From Bacteriovorax stolpii (GTDB taxonomy: Bacteria > Bdellovibrionota > Bacteriovoracia > Bacteriovoracales > Bacteriovoracaceae): DNA of 38,198 nt. The position numbers and the translations under genes were made by a program. Each line of letters opens with the position of its first letter. Positions within the stretch are counted from its first letter, which is position 1. The stretch spans positions 1 through 38,198 of the forward strand of contig CAMCYI010000029.1 of assembly GCA_945883845.1 (NCBI GenBank), read 5' to 3'. The notes under the pieces were generated by a model. That model had not been told where the DNA came from, made no database searches, and saw nothing but the letters and a program-made list of their open reading frames with translations. Shown here one piece after another: positions 7,922 to 16,223 of the stretch.

Positions 7922-8190
7922 AGAAGTTATCATTCAATCTGTAGGCAGAGTCATTGCTTTAGGCCACTAGGATGCCTGGGAATCAATGATGAGATGAATC
8001 TGCGCCTTACGAACTTGGAAAAATATCCAAGGAAGATTGCCTGAAGTTTTCAGGCATCCATTCGGCATCCTCATAGATGTCCTTCAAGCTACTTTCAGTG
8101 ACCTCGGATACGACCTGTAACAACAGTAGAACCAAACGGTTTCCCCTCTGGTTTTAGTTGTTTTTGATATGTTTTGGAGGGGTTTGCAGA
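7922..8190. other. Non-coding stretch with two tandem hairpins
   Basis: No gene is visible between the DUF2892 gene and the tRNA terminator. Two inverted repeats follow each other: CTTGGA/TCCAAG (8014-8019 and 8026-8031) and GCCTGAA/TTCAGGC (8039-8045 and 8049-8055, three-base loop). Neither is followed by a T-run, so they are not ordinary terminators. The words GATGCC/GGCATC recur nearby. They could be part of a small RNA or an eroded element. Confidence 0.4.
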
Positions 8191-8225
8191 AATAAAAAAG
8201 GGATTCGGTTTTGATGCCGAATCCC
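8191..8225 (-). terminator. Terminator of the tRNA-fMet gene
   Basis: Read leftward, a nine-base-pair stem (GGGATTCGG with CCGAATCCC, arms 8217-8225 and 8200-8208) has an eight-base loop and runs into six T residues plus ATTT. It lies about 33 bases past the tRNA 3' end. A T-rich stretch on the other side (8230-8235) means it may also stop rightward transcripts from the sulfur operon. Confidence 0.85.
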
Positions 8226-8257
8226 GATATTTTTTACGCTTTCGCGTCTTGATAATT

Positions 8258-8334
<77 letters not shown>

Positions 8335-8361
8335 ACTGAGAGAAACTTGTGAATCTAAGCT

Positions 8362-8390
8362 TTTATACGCCCCAGCTGCCTCTCTGTAAA
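8362..8390 (-). promoter_or_regulatory. Promoter of the tRNA-fMet gene
   Basis: On the minus strand TTTACA (8390-8385) and TATAAA (8367-8362) are spaced by exactly 17 bases, giving a start about 20 bases before the mature tRNA 5' end. The spacer and upstream DNA carry repeated AGAGAGGC-like words. Confidence 0.75.
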
Positions 8391-8506
8391 GATAAAAGCC
8401 TCTCATCCTGCAAAAGTCTTAACCTGTTAAATTTACGGCCTCTCTAGAGAGATCGCCCCTGACCATGCTACTCAGCCGCATCTCTCAAAATTTTACGGAG
8501 TTATTT

Positions 8507-8920
8507 ATGAAAAGTTTGATCGCTATGAGTCTGTTTGCCTGCTCTCTGAACGTCTTCGCTGGTGCAGCTGTGAACTACAACTGTACGGGTAAAAACGCTG
8601 CTTCGGGCGCCTCAGTTCTTTATGAAGTGACTTTCGCTGATTCTGCTCCGGAAGTCGGCTACACGAATCAGTCGGTGACTGTAATCAAGGAAGGTTGGGA
8701 AATACTTGAGAAGCCGGTAACATTCCAGATGTACGGCGCGCGGATCTCGAACATCTGCAAGAAAAACGAAATGGGCGAGATCATGCTGACCGGTAAGTCA
8801 TCGTTCAACATGGTTCCCGTTAAATCAGGCTCTATGGGCGACTACGCTATCAGCTTTAAGATCAAGTGTGGCACAACAGTGAACTACGATGTGAAAGGTG
8901 TGTGCTTCTTCGCTCACTAA
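8507..8920 (+). CDS. Exported small protein of unknown function
   Basis: 137 residues from the ATG at 8507, chosen because ACGGAG lies seven bases upstream and a classic signal peptide follows directly (MKSLIAMSLFACSLNVFAG, cleavage near Ala/Gly 18-19). An upstream in-frame ATG at 8465 would bury the signal. The mature part (about 118 residues) has four cysteines, in YNCTGK, ISNICKKN, FKIKCGTT and GVCFF, suited to two disulphides, and looks all-beta. No family was recognised. It is a single-gene unit with a strong terminator after it, and base usage is slightly richer in GC than the sulfur genes to its left. Confidence 0.8.
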   Translation: MKSLIAMSLFACSLNVFAGAAVNYNCTGKNAASGASVLYEVTFADSAPEVGYTNQSVTVIKEGWEILEKPVTFQMYGARISNICKKNEMGEIMLTGKSSFNMVPVKSGSMGDYAISFKIKCGTTVNYDVKGVCFFAH

Positions 8921-8942
8921 AATCAGACACTAAAACTTTAAA

Positions 8943-8970
8943 GGGGAGCAAATCGCTCCCCTTTTTTTTT
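8943..8970 (+). terminator. Rho-independent terminator after the exported protein gene
   Basis: GGGGAGC and GCTCCCC (8943-8949, 8955-8961) form a seven-pair stem with a five-base loop, followed by nine T residues. Confidence 0.95.
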
Positions 8971-9059
8971 ACTTGAAATCTTTACTCCAGCATAAATAGC
9001 TAAATTTCCAGCGTCCCCATCCCGATAAAGACTTAGTGGTGCTTAAAAAGGGATGCAAA

Positions 9060-9368
9060 ATGCAAGACTTGAGTCAGAAAGAAAAAGAACTCCTGATCAA
9101 ACTCAATGTTGAAGAACTGACTCCGGTGCAGGTTCGTCTGATCAAAAGTATGAACTCACTCATGGCCCATATTCTTACGGCCGAAGAAGAATCAGAATAC
9201 TTTGATGCCAGTGCTGAGCTCGTAAAAAAAGCTGCTGAGCTCATCAAACAAGCTGACTTCGCAAACCAAAACAAGCAAATGAATTACGCTGATCAAGCCG
9301 TGGAATTCGCCGTTGATTTCCTCAACGATGCCATGAACGACAATAAAGTCGGCAACGTCGATAACTAG
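9060..9368 (+). CDS. Small helical protein of unknown function
   Basis: 102 residues from the ATG at 9060; AGGGA six bases upstream supports it over a GTG at 9036. The protein is acidic, almost entirely helical in appearance (heptad-like runs in residues 1-30 and 45-95), without signal peptide, cysteine or membrane segment. It is preceded by a terminator and followed by an opposing gene, so it stands alone. I do not recognise a family. Confidence 0.75.
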   Translation: MQDLSQKEKELLIKLNVEELTPVQVRLIKSMNSLMAHILTAEEESEYFDASAELVKKAAELIKQADFANQNKQMNYADQAVEFAVDFLNDAMNDNKVGNVDN

Positions 9369-9401
9369 TTCACTCTCAGGTGAAGAACTAACAAACTAAT
9401 T

Positions 9402-10547
9402 TCATTTCACGAAATGCCCATACAAAAACGGCATGACTTCAATCCCGATGAGGATGATGACGATGATTTCCATCATCTGACTTCTCGACTCACTCACTTC
9501 TGAATGCAGCAGTTTCGAAAACTCCGCCAGGTTCGAGAGTTTCTCATTGATACTTTTCTGCCAGTCATCGAAACGAAATCTTTTCGAGCTCGCTCGGAAA
9601 ATCGTGGCGAGATAAAAATCCCCCACAATTTTAAATGAGTTCTCCACGTTCTCAACAATCTCTGAGATCTCGAGGTAAATCTGGCCCGCTTCCTCGGCCT
9701 GACGTGAATACTTATTTGAAAAAAGGCCTCGCTTCTTTCCGGCCACCGCACTGTAAAGCGCATTCAGTCTTTGGTCTAGGAGGTCATCATAGAATCGCAT
9801 TTCGAGAAGCTGGTTGAGTGCAAATTCTATAACCAATGGAACGTCCATCGAACCGGAGGGCTCGATCACAAGGGCAGAGTTCCAGTCGACGACGACGAGA
9901 TCATCCACGGAGTACTGAGAGATGTTTTCCATGATCGTTTTCTTCAGAGAATCTGCAAGGACTTCCCGCGCTTCTGCGAGGATGAGTGCGGGAACGTCGA
10001 CCTTCTCCGGCAAAGTCACTAGCGGCGAAGTCAGTCCCTCCAGCTCCTGGATAAAATAGATAACGTAATCTTCATTGATGCTCCATTGAGTTAGCGAGAG
10101 AATCGCAGGCCTGATCTGTTGCTGAAACTGCCTTGATCGCATGCGGGCGATTTCATCAATCTCACTGCCATCTTTTTCAAGCCAGCTCGCTATTTTCACG
10201 AGCTCAAACCAAGTCGTACTTTCTTCGATCGGAATGTGGAACGAGAATGAGACGGTCCCAAAGTGCCAGACCCTGACGTACAACTCTGCGGTAACCTTCG
10301 TCCCCATCACATTTAGTTCTACGAGACCCAGTCCCATGGAAACCGGAGTGCGGGAAATGACGAGTGAGACATTAGGCTTGCGATCAAGTTTGAATCTTTC
10401 TTTGGGATGCTGATCTTCGACGAGTTTTTCAAGGGTATCGAGGTTGATCTCCGAACCGATGTCGAAGACACGGTAAACGAGGATCTTGCCTTTTTTGATT
10501 TTGATATCCATACAAATCGCCGCCTCTTTCTCCTGCTCCAGCGGCAT
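9402..10547 (-). CDS. RMD1/YagE (DUF155)-family membrane-anchored protein
   Basis: About 381 residues from the ATG at 10547; the frame extends to a TTG at 10595, but that codon sits in the hairpin 10595-10614. ATG 10511 is another candidate. The C-terminal third matches DUF155: FYLATIFRASSKRFRFDDWQ, a helical region of paired segments, and a final hydrophobic helix EIIVIILIGIEVMPF. Eukaryotic RMD1-like proteins act in mitochondria and in sporulation; bacterial members have no assigned role. The protein is probably an inner-membrane tail-anchored protein facing the cytoplasm. It follows the pseudouridine synthase gene on the same strand after a hairpin and may be read through from that operon. 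Confidence 0.75.
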   Translation of the reverse strand: MPLEQEKEAAICMDIKIKKGKILVYRVFDIGSEINLDTLEKLVEDQHPKERFKLDRKPNVSLVISRTPVSMGLGLVELNVMGTKVTAELYVRVWHFGTVSFSFHIPIEESTTWFELVKIASWLEKDGSEIDEIARMRSRQFQQQIRPAILSLTQWSINEDYVIYFIQELEGLTSPLVTLPEKVDVPALILAEAREVLADSLKKTIMENISQYSVDDLVVVDWNSALVIEPSGSMDVPLVIEFALNQLLEMRFYDDLLDQRLNALYSAVAGKKRGLFSNKYSRQAEEAGQIYLEISEIVENVENSFKIVGDFYLATIFRASSKRFRFDDWQKSINEKLSNLAEFSKLLHSEVSESRSQMMEIIVIILIGIEVMPFLYGHFVK

Positions 10548-10594
10548 ACTGTCCGCCGTAAAAGCTAAAGCTTTTACTATCCCTGGATATAACA

Positions 10595-10614
10595 ATGCCC
10601 CTAAAAAGGGGCAT
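10595..10614. terminator. Hairpin between rluB-like and DUF155 genes
   Basis: ATGCCCCT and AGGGGCAT form a perfect eight-pair stem with an AAAA loop (TTTT read leftward). It lies 28 bases after the pseudouridine synthase stop. The following bases read leftward are only moderately T-rich (TTGTTAT), so it is a partial terminator or processing site rather than a certain stop. Confidence 0.55.
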
Positions 10615-10641
10615 CGTCATGTTGAGAATGTCTTTAGTTTC

Positions 10642-11682
10642 TTAGTAGCCGTAACCGCGTGTTTTTTTCGGTTCAGTCTTCTTCATCGTCCGTGCGAACT
10701 CCGCAGCACGCTCCTGAGCAACCGTGTCTTCGATAAGCATCAATTTCTCAGCAGCTTCACGAATCTTCGTCTCTTTAATTGAAGCAACAGTTTCGTAATA
10801 GTTCTCTTTACGGAAAGCGTGGAAGCGTTTGTCATCGGCCGGACGTGCCGTCTTAGCGACAACTTTTTCCATCTTCGTCACATTGAGAGTTTTCTTCATC
10901 GAAAGGAACGATCGTTGCATCGTCTTCTCGCCGTGCTCGTTCATCCCGAGGGCCTTGAGAAGTTCTTTGCGGGTTGTGAACATATACTTACCAACACCCA
11001 AAGTCTGAATGTTCAGGGCCTCGATAGCTACGCGACGGAGTTTATCAACCGTGAGGTCAACAGCATCACAGATTTTTCTGATCTCGCGGTTCTTACCTTC
11101 ATTGAGGCGGAACTCGAGCCATGTCTTATTCGGGAGCTGTTCAATGACTCGAACTGATTTCGGCTTCATCAAACCGTCTTCTGTCATCACACCACGGCGG
11201 ATACGAGAGAGAATACCTTCATTCACGTGACCGAAGACTTTAACTTCGTACACTTTCTCGACTTCGTATTTCGGGTGCATGATCATGTTCGCAAGATCAC
11301 CATCGTTTGTGAGGATCAAGAGACCTTCAGAGAGGTAATCGAGACGGCCAACAGGGAAAATTCTTTGTTTAACACCGTAGATAAGTTCCATCACTGTCGG
11401 ACGGCCTTCAGGATCTGAAAGTGTCGTCATATAAGCGCGTGGCTTGTTCATCACGATATAAACTTTATCAATGGCAGAGAGTTCGATCGTGTTGCCATCA
11501 ACCTGGATCGTGTCTGTGAGTGGGTTAACTTTTGTTCCGAGCTCAGTCACGGTACTGCCGTTCACTGTCACGCGACCATCAAGAATATAGCCCTCAGCTT
11601 TTCTTCTCGAAGTGATCCCGCAGTCAGCGATGACTTTGTGGAGACGTACATTAATGTCTTGATTGTTAGACTTACCAGTCAT
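10642..11682 (-). CDS. rluB: 23S rRNA pseudouridine synthase, RsuA/RluB family, with basic tail
   Basis: 346 residues. An S4 RNA-binding domain (about 12-60: RLHKVIADCGITSRRKAEGYILDGRVTVNG) precedes the RsuA/RluB catalytic domain, with the catalytic Asp115 in VGRLDYLSEGLLILTNDGDL. The conserved NKP (79-81), the late GKNREIRKI and the LRRVAI segment are present. It converts a uridine of large-subunit rRNA helix 89 to pseudouridine if it is a true RluB; RsuA-like specificity is possible. About 100 residues beyond the normal end are rich in Lys, Arg and Glu and may add rRNA affinity. AGGAG lies five bases before the ATG. It follows scpB on the same strand, a common arrangement. Confidence 0.92.
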   Translation of the reverse strand: MTGKSNNQDINVRLHKVIADCGITSRRKAEGYILDGRVTVNGSTVTELGTKVNPLTDTIQVDGNTIELSAIDKVYIVMNKPRAYMTTLSDPEGRPTVMELIYGVKQRIFPVGRLDYLSEGLLILTNDGDLANMIMHPKYEVEKVYEVKVFGHVNEGILSRIRRGVMTEDGLMKPKSVRVIEQLPNKTWLEFRLNEGKNREIRKICDAVDLTVDKLRRVAIEALNIQTLGVGKYMFTTRKELLKALGMNEHGEKTMQRSFLSMKKTLNVTKMEKVVAKTARPADDKRFHAFRKENYYETVASIKETKIREAAEKLMLIEDTVAQERAAEFARTMKKTEPKKTRGYGY

Positions 11683-11746
11683 TTGAACTCCTATCTGCCT
11701 CCCGGCAGTTAAAAAAAGAGAGAAAAGCGACCTACCTTATAAGGAT

Positions 11747-13093
11747 TTATTGGTCGCCAGTCTCGTTGTGCTCTGTGTTTACATCTGTGAGAAACGATAG
11801 GTCAAGATCTAAGTCTTTTCCTTTATTGATGGCCTCATCAATGGTCTCGTCCAGAGTTTCTTCGTCGCCATCGACGTCGAATTCCATCTCTGTATCATCG
11901 AGTTTTTCACCTGTTAGCTGCTCGAAAGCGAAATCCAAGGCCTTCTCCAGCTCCATAGCTTCTCTCTCAAGTTCAGTTCCTTGATGAGCGGCCATTTCGG
12001 CATCAGCTTCTTCGATTTCTTTCGCTCTGAGGGCCTCGAACTCTTCATCGATATCCGGGGCATTGAAGATCACACCCTCTTGAGAGATGTCGACGACTTT
12101 TGCATCAACCACGTTCATCAATGTGTTCGAGATGATCGCAGCGAAGTTTTGTTTCAGGGATTCATCGCGGTTCACGAAATCTTCGAGGATATCAAAAGCA
12201 GATTTACGGACTGTTTTATCGCCGTCTGTTTTCTTCTTCTCTTCAGACTTTAAAAGCATCGTGAAGCTTGTATCCGAATGAATGTCTGAAATGTTTTGTG
12301 AAAGGAGGTCGAGTTCTTCGAGCTCATCGACGTTGAACTTCGCTGTGTTTCCACGGAAGACAACGGACTTGATGTCCGCGATGCTGCCGACGTTGTTCTT
12401 CGTCGCCATCTCTTCGAGTTCGTACTCTGGTGGAAGACCAGAGATATCTGCGAGGTTGAAAACCTCAAGGAATTCGTTGGTCGTTCCAAAGAGTGATGGA
12501 CGTCCGAGTTCTTCAGAGCGACCCGTGATGTGCACGAGGCGCTTGTCCATGAGAGCACGGATGATGTGAGACGAATCCACACCGCGGATTTTCTCAACGT
12601 CAGTTTTTGAAACGGGTTGCTTGTACGCAATGATCGCAAGAACTTCGAGAGCTGTCGGCGTGAGGACAAGTGAGTTTACTTTGAACAGGTTCTGCACGAA
12701 CTTCGAGTAAGTCGCTTTCGTACGGAACTGGTACCCATCAGCAACTTCGATCAGACGAACACCGTGATGCTTTTCTTCGTATCCGGCCTGGAGTCTGACG
12801 AGTGATTCGTGAATCACGCGCAAGGGAATTTCTGTATCGATCTGAGCTTTAACTTTTTGTATTGAGATCGGGCGGTCAGACATGAAGATGATCGTTTCAA
12901 TCGCACCACAAAGTGTGTCGACGTTCAGGCCCGTGCGCGCCTGCCAGAGCATGTCTTCCTGCTCTTTTTCATCGAAGTGACTAACTTCGAAAGAAAAATC
13001 AGGAGGAATATCGGTTTCCGCGGCCATTTCTTCGAGGGCAACTTCTTCAGTTGAAAGATCCCACTCGTAGTTGATGTCGTTTGTGCCTTCCAT
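11747..13093 (-). CDS. scpB: Segregation and condensation protein B with long acidic extensions
   Basis: The core winged-helix pair of ScpB occupies about residues 58-235 (GAIETIIFMSDRPISIQKVK, LTPTALEVLAIIAYKQPVSK, GRPSLFGTTNEFLEVFNL). ScpB dimers bind ScpA and tune the SMC ATPase in chromosome organisation. Typical ScpB has about 180-200 residues; this one has 448. The extra parts are a roughly 57-residue N-terminal acidic stretch and a roughly 200-residue C-terminal region dominated by Glu and Asp, likely disordered or helical. AAGGAA precedes the ATG, nine bases after the scpA stop. The extension is in frame with no sign of frameshift, so it appears genuine. Confidence 0.92.
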   Translation of the reverse strand: MEGTNDINYEWDLSTEEVALEEMAAETDIPPDFSFEVSHFDEKEQEDMLWQARTGLNVDTLCGAIETIIFMSDRPISIQKVKAQIDTEIPLRVIHESLVRLQAGYEEKHHGVRLIEVADGYQFRTKATYSKFVQNLFKVNSLVLTPTALEVLAIIAYKQPVSKTDVEKIRGVDSSHIIRALMDKRLVHITGRSEELGRPSLFGTTNEFLEVFNLADISGLPPEYELEEMATKNNVGSIADIKSVVFRGNTAKFNVDELEELDLLSQNISDIHSDTSFTMLLKSEEKKKTDGDKTVRKSAFDILEDFVNRDESLKQNFAAIISNTLMNVVDAKVVDISQEGVIFNAPDIDEEFEALRAKEIEEADAEMAAHQGTELEREAMELEKALDFAFEQLTGEKLDDTEMEFDVDGDEETLDETIDEAINKGKDLDLDLSFLTDVNTEHNETGDQ

Positions 13094-13102
13094 GTGTGTT
13101 CC

Positions 13103-13942
13103 TTATTGCAGGGTCGATTCAGCAGGTGCAGCTGCTGAAGCGATATCTTTCTGGTTCTGTTCAGGGTCGAATCCATCGGCCGATTCAGGATCAAATGAAT
13201 CAAGGCTCTCTTTTACGTCGATGTAGATCGAACCTTTATCTTCGTTTTGATAAATCTGTAACTTTTTCAAGCGAGCAAGCTCCAGGAGGGAGATAAAGGT
13301 AATCACTTTATCAATAATTCCTGTTTCATTCTCATCGAGGAGTTTAGAGAACTCAGTCGTCTCGCCTTCTTTGAGCATCGTCTTCAGGCGGATCAGCTTC
13401 TCTTTAATAGAGAGACGATCGCGGCGAACAATTGTGTATTTGCGTTTTTCACGACGAATGAGATCCATCATCGTTTCTGTGAGTTGTTGGAGATCAATCG
13501 GTGTCAGGATCGAATCCTGAATCGCCTTGCGATCCACTTTCGGCTTCACGAAAATTTCGTGACCTTTTTTATCCATGGCCCAGAGTCTCTGGCCCAGGCG
13601 CTGGAAGCGCTCGAGTTCTTCAAGACGTTTGATCAGGTCACCACGAGTCTGGATTTCGAGACCCAGTTCTCCTGCTGTGATCTTGATCAGGTTTTGATCC
13701 TGAGATTCATCGGCAACAGTTTGTGATTTTAAGTGAAGAAGTGCTGCGGCCATGTACAGGTATTCGCCGGCAACATCGAAGTTCAGATCCTGCATTTTCT
13801 GCAGATATTCGAGGTACTGATGAGTGATCGTATTAAGATCGAGGTCCTGAATCCGCATCTCTTCTTTCTGAACCAGATGAAGAAGAAGAGCGAGTGGGCC
13901 GTCGAAGCGATCAACCTTTACCAGGATTTCATTTTCAGTCAT
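13103..13942 (-). CDS. scpA: Segregation and condensation protein A (kleisin)
   Basis: 279 residues, a usual length. The N-terminal part carries the kleisin signature FDGPLALLLHLVQKEEMRIQ and DLNTITHQYLEYL, with YLYMAAALLHLKSQ following; the C-terminal winged helix (VITFISLLELARLKKLQIYQ) contacts the SMC head. It bridges SMC heads and ScpB in the condensin complex. The start overlaps the stop of the upstream M50 protease by four bases (ATGA), and scpB follows nine bases on, so the three are translationally linked. Confidence 0.95.
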   Translation of the reverse strand: MTENEILVKVDRFDGPLALLLHLVQKEEMRIQDLDLNTITHQYLEYLQKMQDLNFDVAGEYLYMAAALLHLKSQTVADESQDQNLIKITAGELGLEIQTRGDLIKRLEELERFQRLGQRLWAMDKKGHEIFVKPKVDRKAIQDSILTPIDLQQLTETMMDLIRREKRKYTIVRRDRLSIKEKLIRLKTMLKEGETTEFSKLLDENETGIIDKVITFISLLELARLKKLQIYQNEDKGSIYIDVKESLDSFDPESADGFDPEQNQKDIASAAAPAESTLQ

Positions 13943-14625
13943 CCGATCCCTCCCATGAGACCTAAGAATCCGAAGAGAATAAAATTCGCGAGAACCTGTG
14001 CGGGCATCAAAACGTAACTTAACGTATGAACGCCCATAAAACTCAGCGCCATGATCAGAATAAATATTACCGGTGTGTAACGTGCAAAGTCTTCATACTT
14101 TCTCAGTGCTTCACCTTTCAAAAATGCAGAAACCATTTTCGAGCCATCCAGTGGAGGTAAAGGAATGAGATTGAAGAACGCGAGAATGAAATTGATCATG
14201 ACGGAAAAACGCAGCATTTGCAGAGAAATGGCGTAATAGCCCCAATCTGCAGAACTTTTTGTCGCGATAATGGCGAGGATCAGAGCTGATAAACATCCGA
14301 GGATCAGGTTTGACAGAGGTCCAGCGAAGCTCACCCAAAAAATTCCCTGTCTCATTTTCTTGAAATTGCGGACTTCAATCGGCACTGGTTTGGCCCAGCC
14401 AATCATTGCAAAATTTGTAAAGGCAGCAAGGAGAGGAAAGAAAATTGTCCCGAGTGGATCGTAATGCGCGGCTGGATTCAGGGTCAGTCGACCTTCATTT
14501 TTAGCTGTCGGATCACCGAATTTGTTCGCCATCCATGCATGTGATGCTTCGTGAACGACAATGGCCAATAAAAAGCCAGGCATAGACTGGGCAATGTTGA
14601 AGAGAATCACATTCAAATCGTTCAT
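13939..14625 (-). CDS. Site-2-protease-family membrane metalloprotease (M50)
   Basis: 228 residues with five to six membrane segments. The zinc site is VVHEASHAW (His25, Glu26, His29) in the first conserved helix, and the third ligand Asp lies in NLIPLPPLDGSK. The motifs NPAAHYDPLGT and FAGPLSN are typical of the compact, PDZ-less M50 group often encoded beside scpA. Such proteases cut substrates within the membrane; the substrate here is unknown. It heads the scpA-scpB-rluB transcript and is divergent from the Nudix gene. The ribosome site is weak (AAAGATGG). Confidence 0.93.
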   Translation of the reverse strand: MNDLNVILFNIAQSMPGFLLAIVVHEASHAWMANKFGDPTAKNEGRLTLNPAAHYDPLGTIFFPLLAAFTNFAMIGWAKPVPIEVRNFKKMRQGIFWVSFAGPLSNLILGCLSALILAIIATKSSADWGYYAISLQMLRFSVMINFILAFFNLIPLPPLDGSKMVSAFLKGEALRKYEDFARYTPVIFILIMALSFMGVHTLSYVLMPAQVLANFILFGFLGLMGGIG

Positions 14626-14723
14626 CCATCTTTCATATCAAACCGAGCAATATGACGCAATCGATAAGTTGATCACATTCGTCGGTTACGCAAGGCAAAC
14701 TCCTTAAAATCTCACTCTTGTTT

Positions 14724-14753
14724 TTGGACAATACGAATCAACTCTTTCATAAT
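14724..14753 (+). promoter_or_regulatory. Promoter of the Nudix operon, placing +1 at or near the AUG
   Basis: TTGGAC (14724-14729) and CATAAT (14748-14753) stand 18 bases apart. The expected start is 6-7 bases past the -10 box, which is the A of the ATG at 14760. No purine-rich ribosome site lies before that ATG, consistent with a leaderless message. Confidence 0.5.
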
Positions 14754-14759
14754 TAAGTC

Positions 14760-15206
14760 ATGGAAAATAAAACTAAAAAAGCGCAGGTAGTTCTCGCTGT
14801 CGTAGACTCGACTCGTCAATCTTTTGATTTCCTGATTTTGAAGACTAATGAGCGCCGCGGAAGTTACTGGCAAAACGTCACAGGAAAAATTGATGAAGGT
14901 GAAACTTTTGAAGAGGGCGGGCTTCGTGAGGCCATTGAAGAAACTCAACTCAACATTGAATCTATCGTCGACATTATTGATCTTGAAATCGCCCACAATT
15001 TCGTCGATGAAAAAAAACGTACCTGCCATGAAAAATGTTTTCTGATTGTCCTCGATAAAAAATGGGACGTTAAAATTGATCCGAAAGAACACCAGAACGC
15101 AAAATGGGTTCATCTTGAAAAAATTTCTCATGAGATTGTGAAGCACAGAGGTAATTTCGAGGCCCTCGAAAAATCGGCTCACCTGCTCCGGCACTGGGGA
15201 CTCTAA
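14760..15206 (+). CDS. Nudix hydrolase
   Basis: 148 residues. The Nudix box runs from Gly42 to Leu64: G-x5-E48-x7-REAIEETQL, with the catalytic metal-binding glutamates Glu57, Glu60 and Glu61 all present; the usual glycine near the end is Gln63. The family hydrolyses a nucleoside diphosphate linked to another group. The short form and the WQNVTGKIDEGE lead resemble dihydroneopterin-triphosphate and (d)NTP pyrophosphohydrolases, but substrate cannot be assigned. No ribosome site is visible upstream. It ends three bases before the next gene, an envelope protein, with which it seems co-transcribed. A 160-codon frame on the opposite strand is a shadow. Confidence 0.92.
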   Translation: MENKTKKAQVVLAVVDSTRQSFDFLILKTNERRGSYWQNVTGKIDEGETFEEGGLREAIEETQLNIESIVDIIDLEIAHNFVDEKKRTCHEKCFLIVLDKKWDVKIDPKEHQNAKWVHLEKISHEIVKHRGNFEALEKSAHLLRHWGL

Positions 15207-15209
15207 AAA

Positions 15210-16223
15210 ATGTGGTGGCTACTTCTCCTACCTCTGACTGCCTTCACTCAGGATAAAGACCTGGATATTGAAGCTGTGGAGCGATTGAGTGAGACGATGC
15301 CTGACTATCAGACGGAACCCCCTGCGGTTGAATTCAAAGAAGAGAACGTTCGTGCCCGCAAGTTTGTTTATCCGATAAAAGCTGTGACGATGGCGCAAAT
15401 TACTACAAGTGGAATCGGACTTGGTTCGGTCAAGGCCGGCTCTTATGTCATCCGTATCGAGGATGATGTGAAGATGACTGTGCCGAAGAACATGAACATC
15501 CAGTATTACCGTCTCGAAGATGAAAGAGGATTCAAGTACCTCGTCAGTAAAGGCAAATCCAAATATAAAATTCTAAGTCATCAGGTGATTGATACAAACG
15601 AAGAGACAAATCTTTTCGAGCCACCTGATCAATACACCCCAGCTCCGAAAAACATTATCGCAGCTGAATACGATGACGGCTTTAATTTTGTGCCTGAGCC
15701 ATTTTTCTACGCAGGTTTTGTTGATGGTAGTTATATGAAAGATCTTTTCAATGACGACCGCGCCCGCTACGGGAATACTTCTCAATTCGGGATTCGGGGA
15801 ACGGCAAAGTGGAACTGGCCCATCTACGCCGGAGCAGTATTCACTTACGAAAGGTCTTCATACAATCTTCTTAACGACGGCAAGGTTGTCTATTCCTCCC
15901 CTTCTATCGGCCCGATGTTCAAGACCAAAGACTTTACCATTCTGGAATTTCCATTCCGTTTTCAGACACAATTCAGAGTCAGTCCATTTGCACGTGCAGA
16001 CACAACTTTCGGTGACCGTCAGGAAACGATCAAGTTCAATTCTTCCGACTTCCTCGTCGCCTTTGAACATCCAGTGAAAAATGGCTGGGGCGAATTCGTT
16101 CTCGGTTTATTTGTGCAGGCCCAGTGGTTGAACCTCAAAGAGCAGGAAGGGCGCACGAAAGTGATTGCGAATAACCAGACTAACAATAGTTATGGTGTTT
16201 CTTTTTCCCAGGTGTTTGAATGA
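15210..16223 (+). CDS. Envelope protein, SH3-like domain plus predicted beta-barrel (first of a pair)
   Basis: 337 residues. A short signal-like start (MWWLLLLPLTAFTQ) is followed by a variable acidic stretch. A small all-beta domain at about 55-130 has the pattern of a bacterial SH3-like fold (GLGSVKAGSYVIRIEDDVKM, YYRLEDERGFKYLVSKG). From about 160 to the end, alternating aromatic strands (PFFYAGFVDGSY, WNWPIYAGAVFTYERSSYN, FPFRFQTQFRVSPFARADTT) suggest an 8-12 strand outer-membrane barrel. No family was recognised. The stop overlaps the start of the next gene (ATGA), whose product has the same architecture, so the two probably work as partners. Confidence 0.75.
   Translation: MWWLLLLPLTAFTQDKDLDIEAVERLSETMPDYQTEPPAVEFKEENVRARKFVYPIKAVTMAQITTSGIGLGSVKAGSYVIRIEDDVKMTVPKNMNIQYYRLEDERGFKYLVSKGKSKYKILSHQVIDTNEETNLFEPPDQYTPAPKNIIAAEYDDGFNFVPEPFFYAGFVDGSYMKDLFNDDRARYGNTSQFGIRGTAKWNWPIYAGAVFTYERSSYNLLNDGKVVYSSPSIGPMFKTKDFTILEFPFRFQTQFRVSPFARADTTFGDRQETIKFNSSDFLVAFEHPVKNGWGEFVLGLFVQAQWLNLKEQEGRTKVIANNQTNNSYGVSFSQVFE

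Noticed and set aside
14712..15194. 160-codon frame antisense to the Nudix gene
   Set aside because: The Nudix box on the plus strand is complete; the antisense frame is explained by codon bias.
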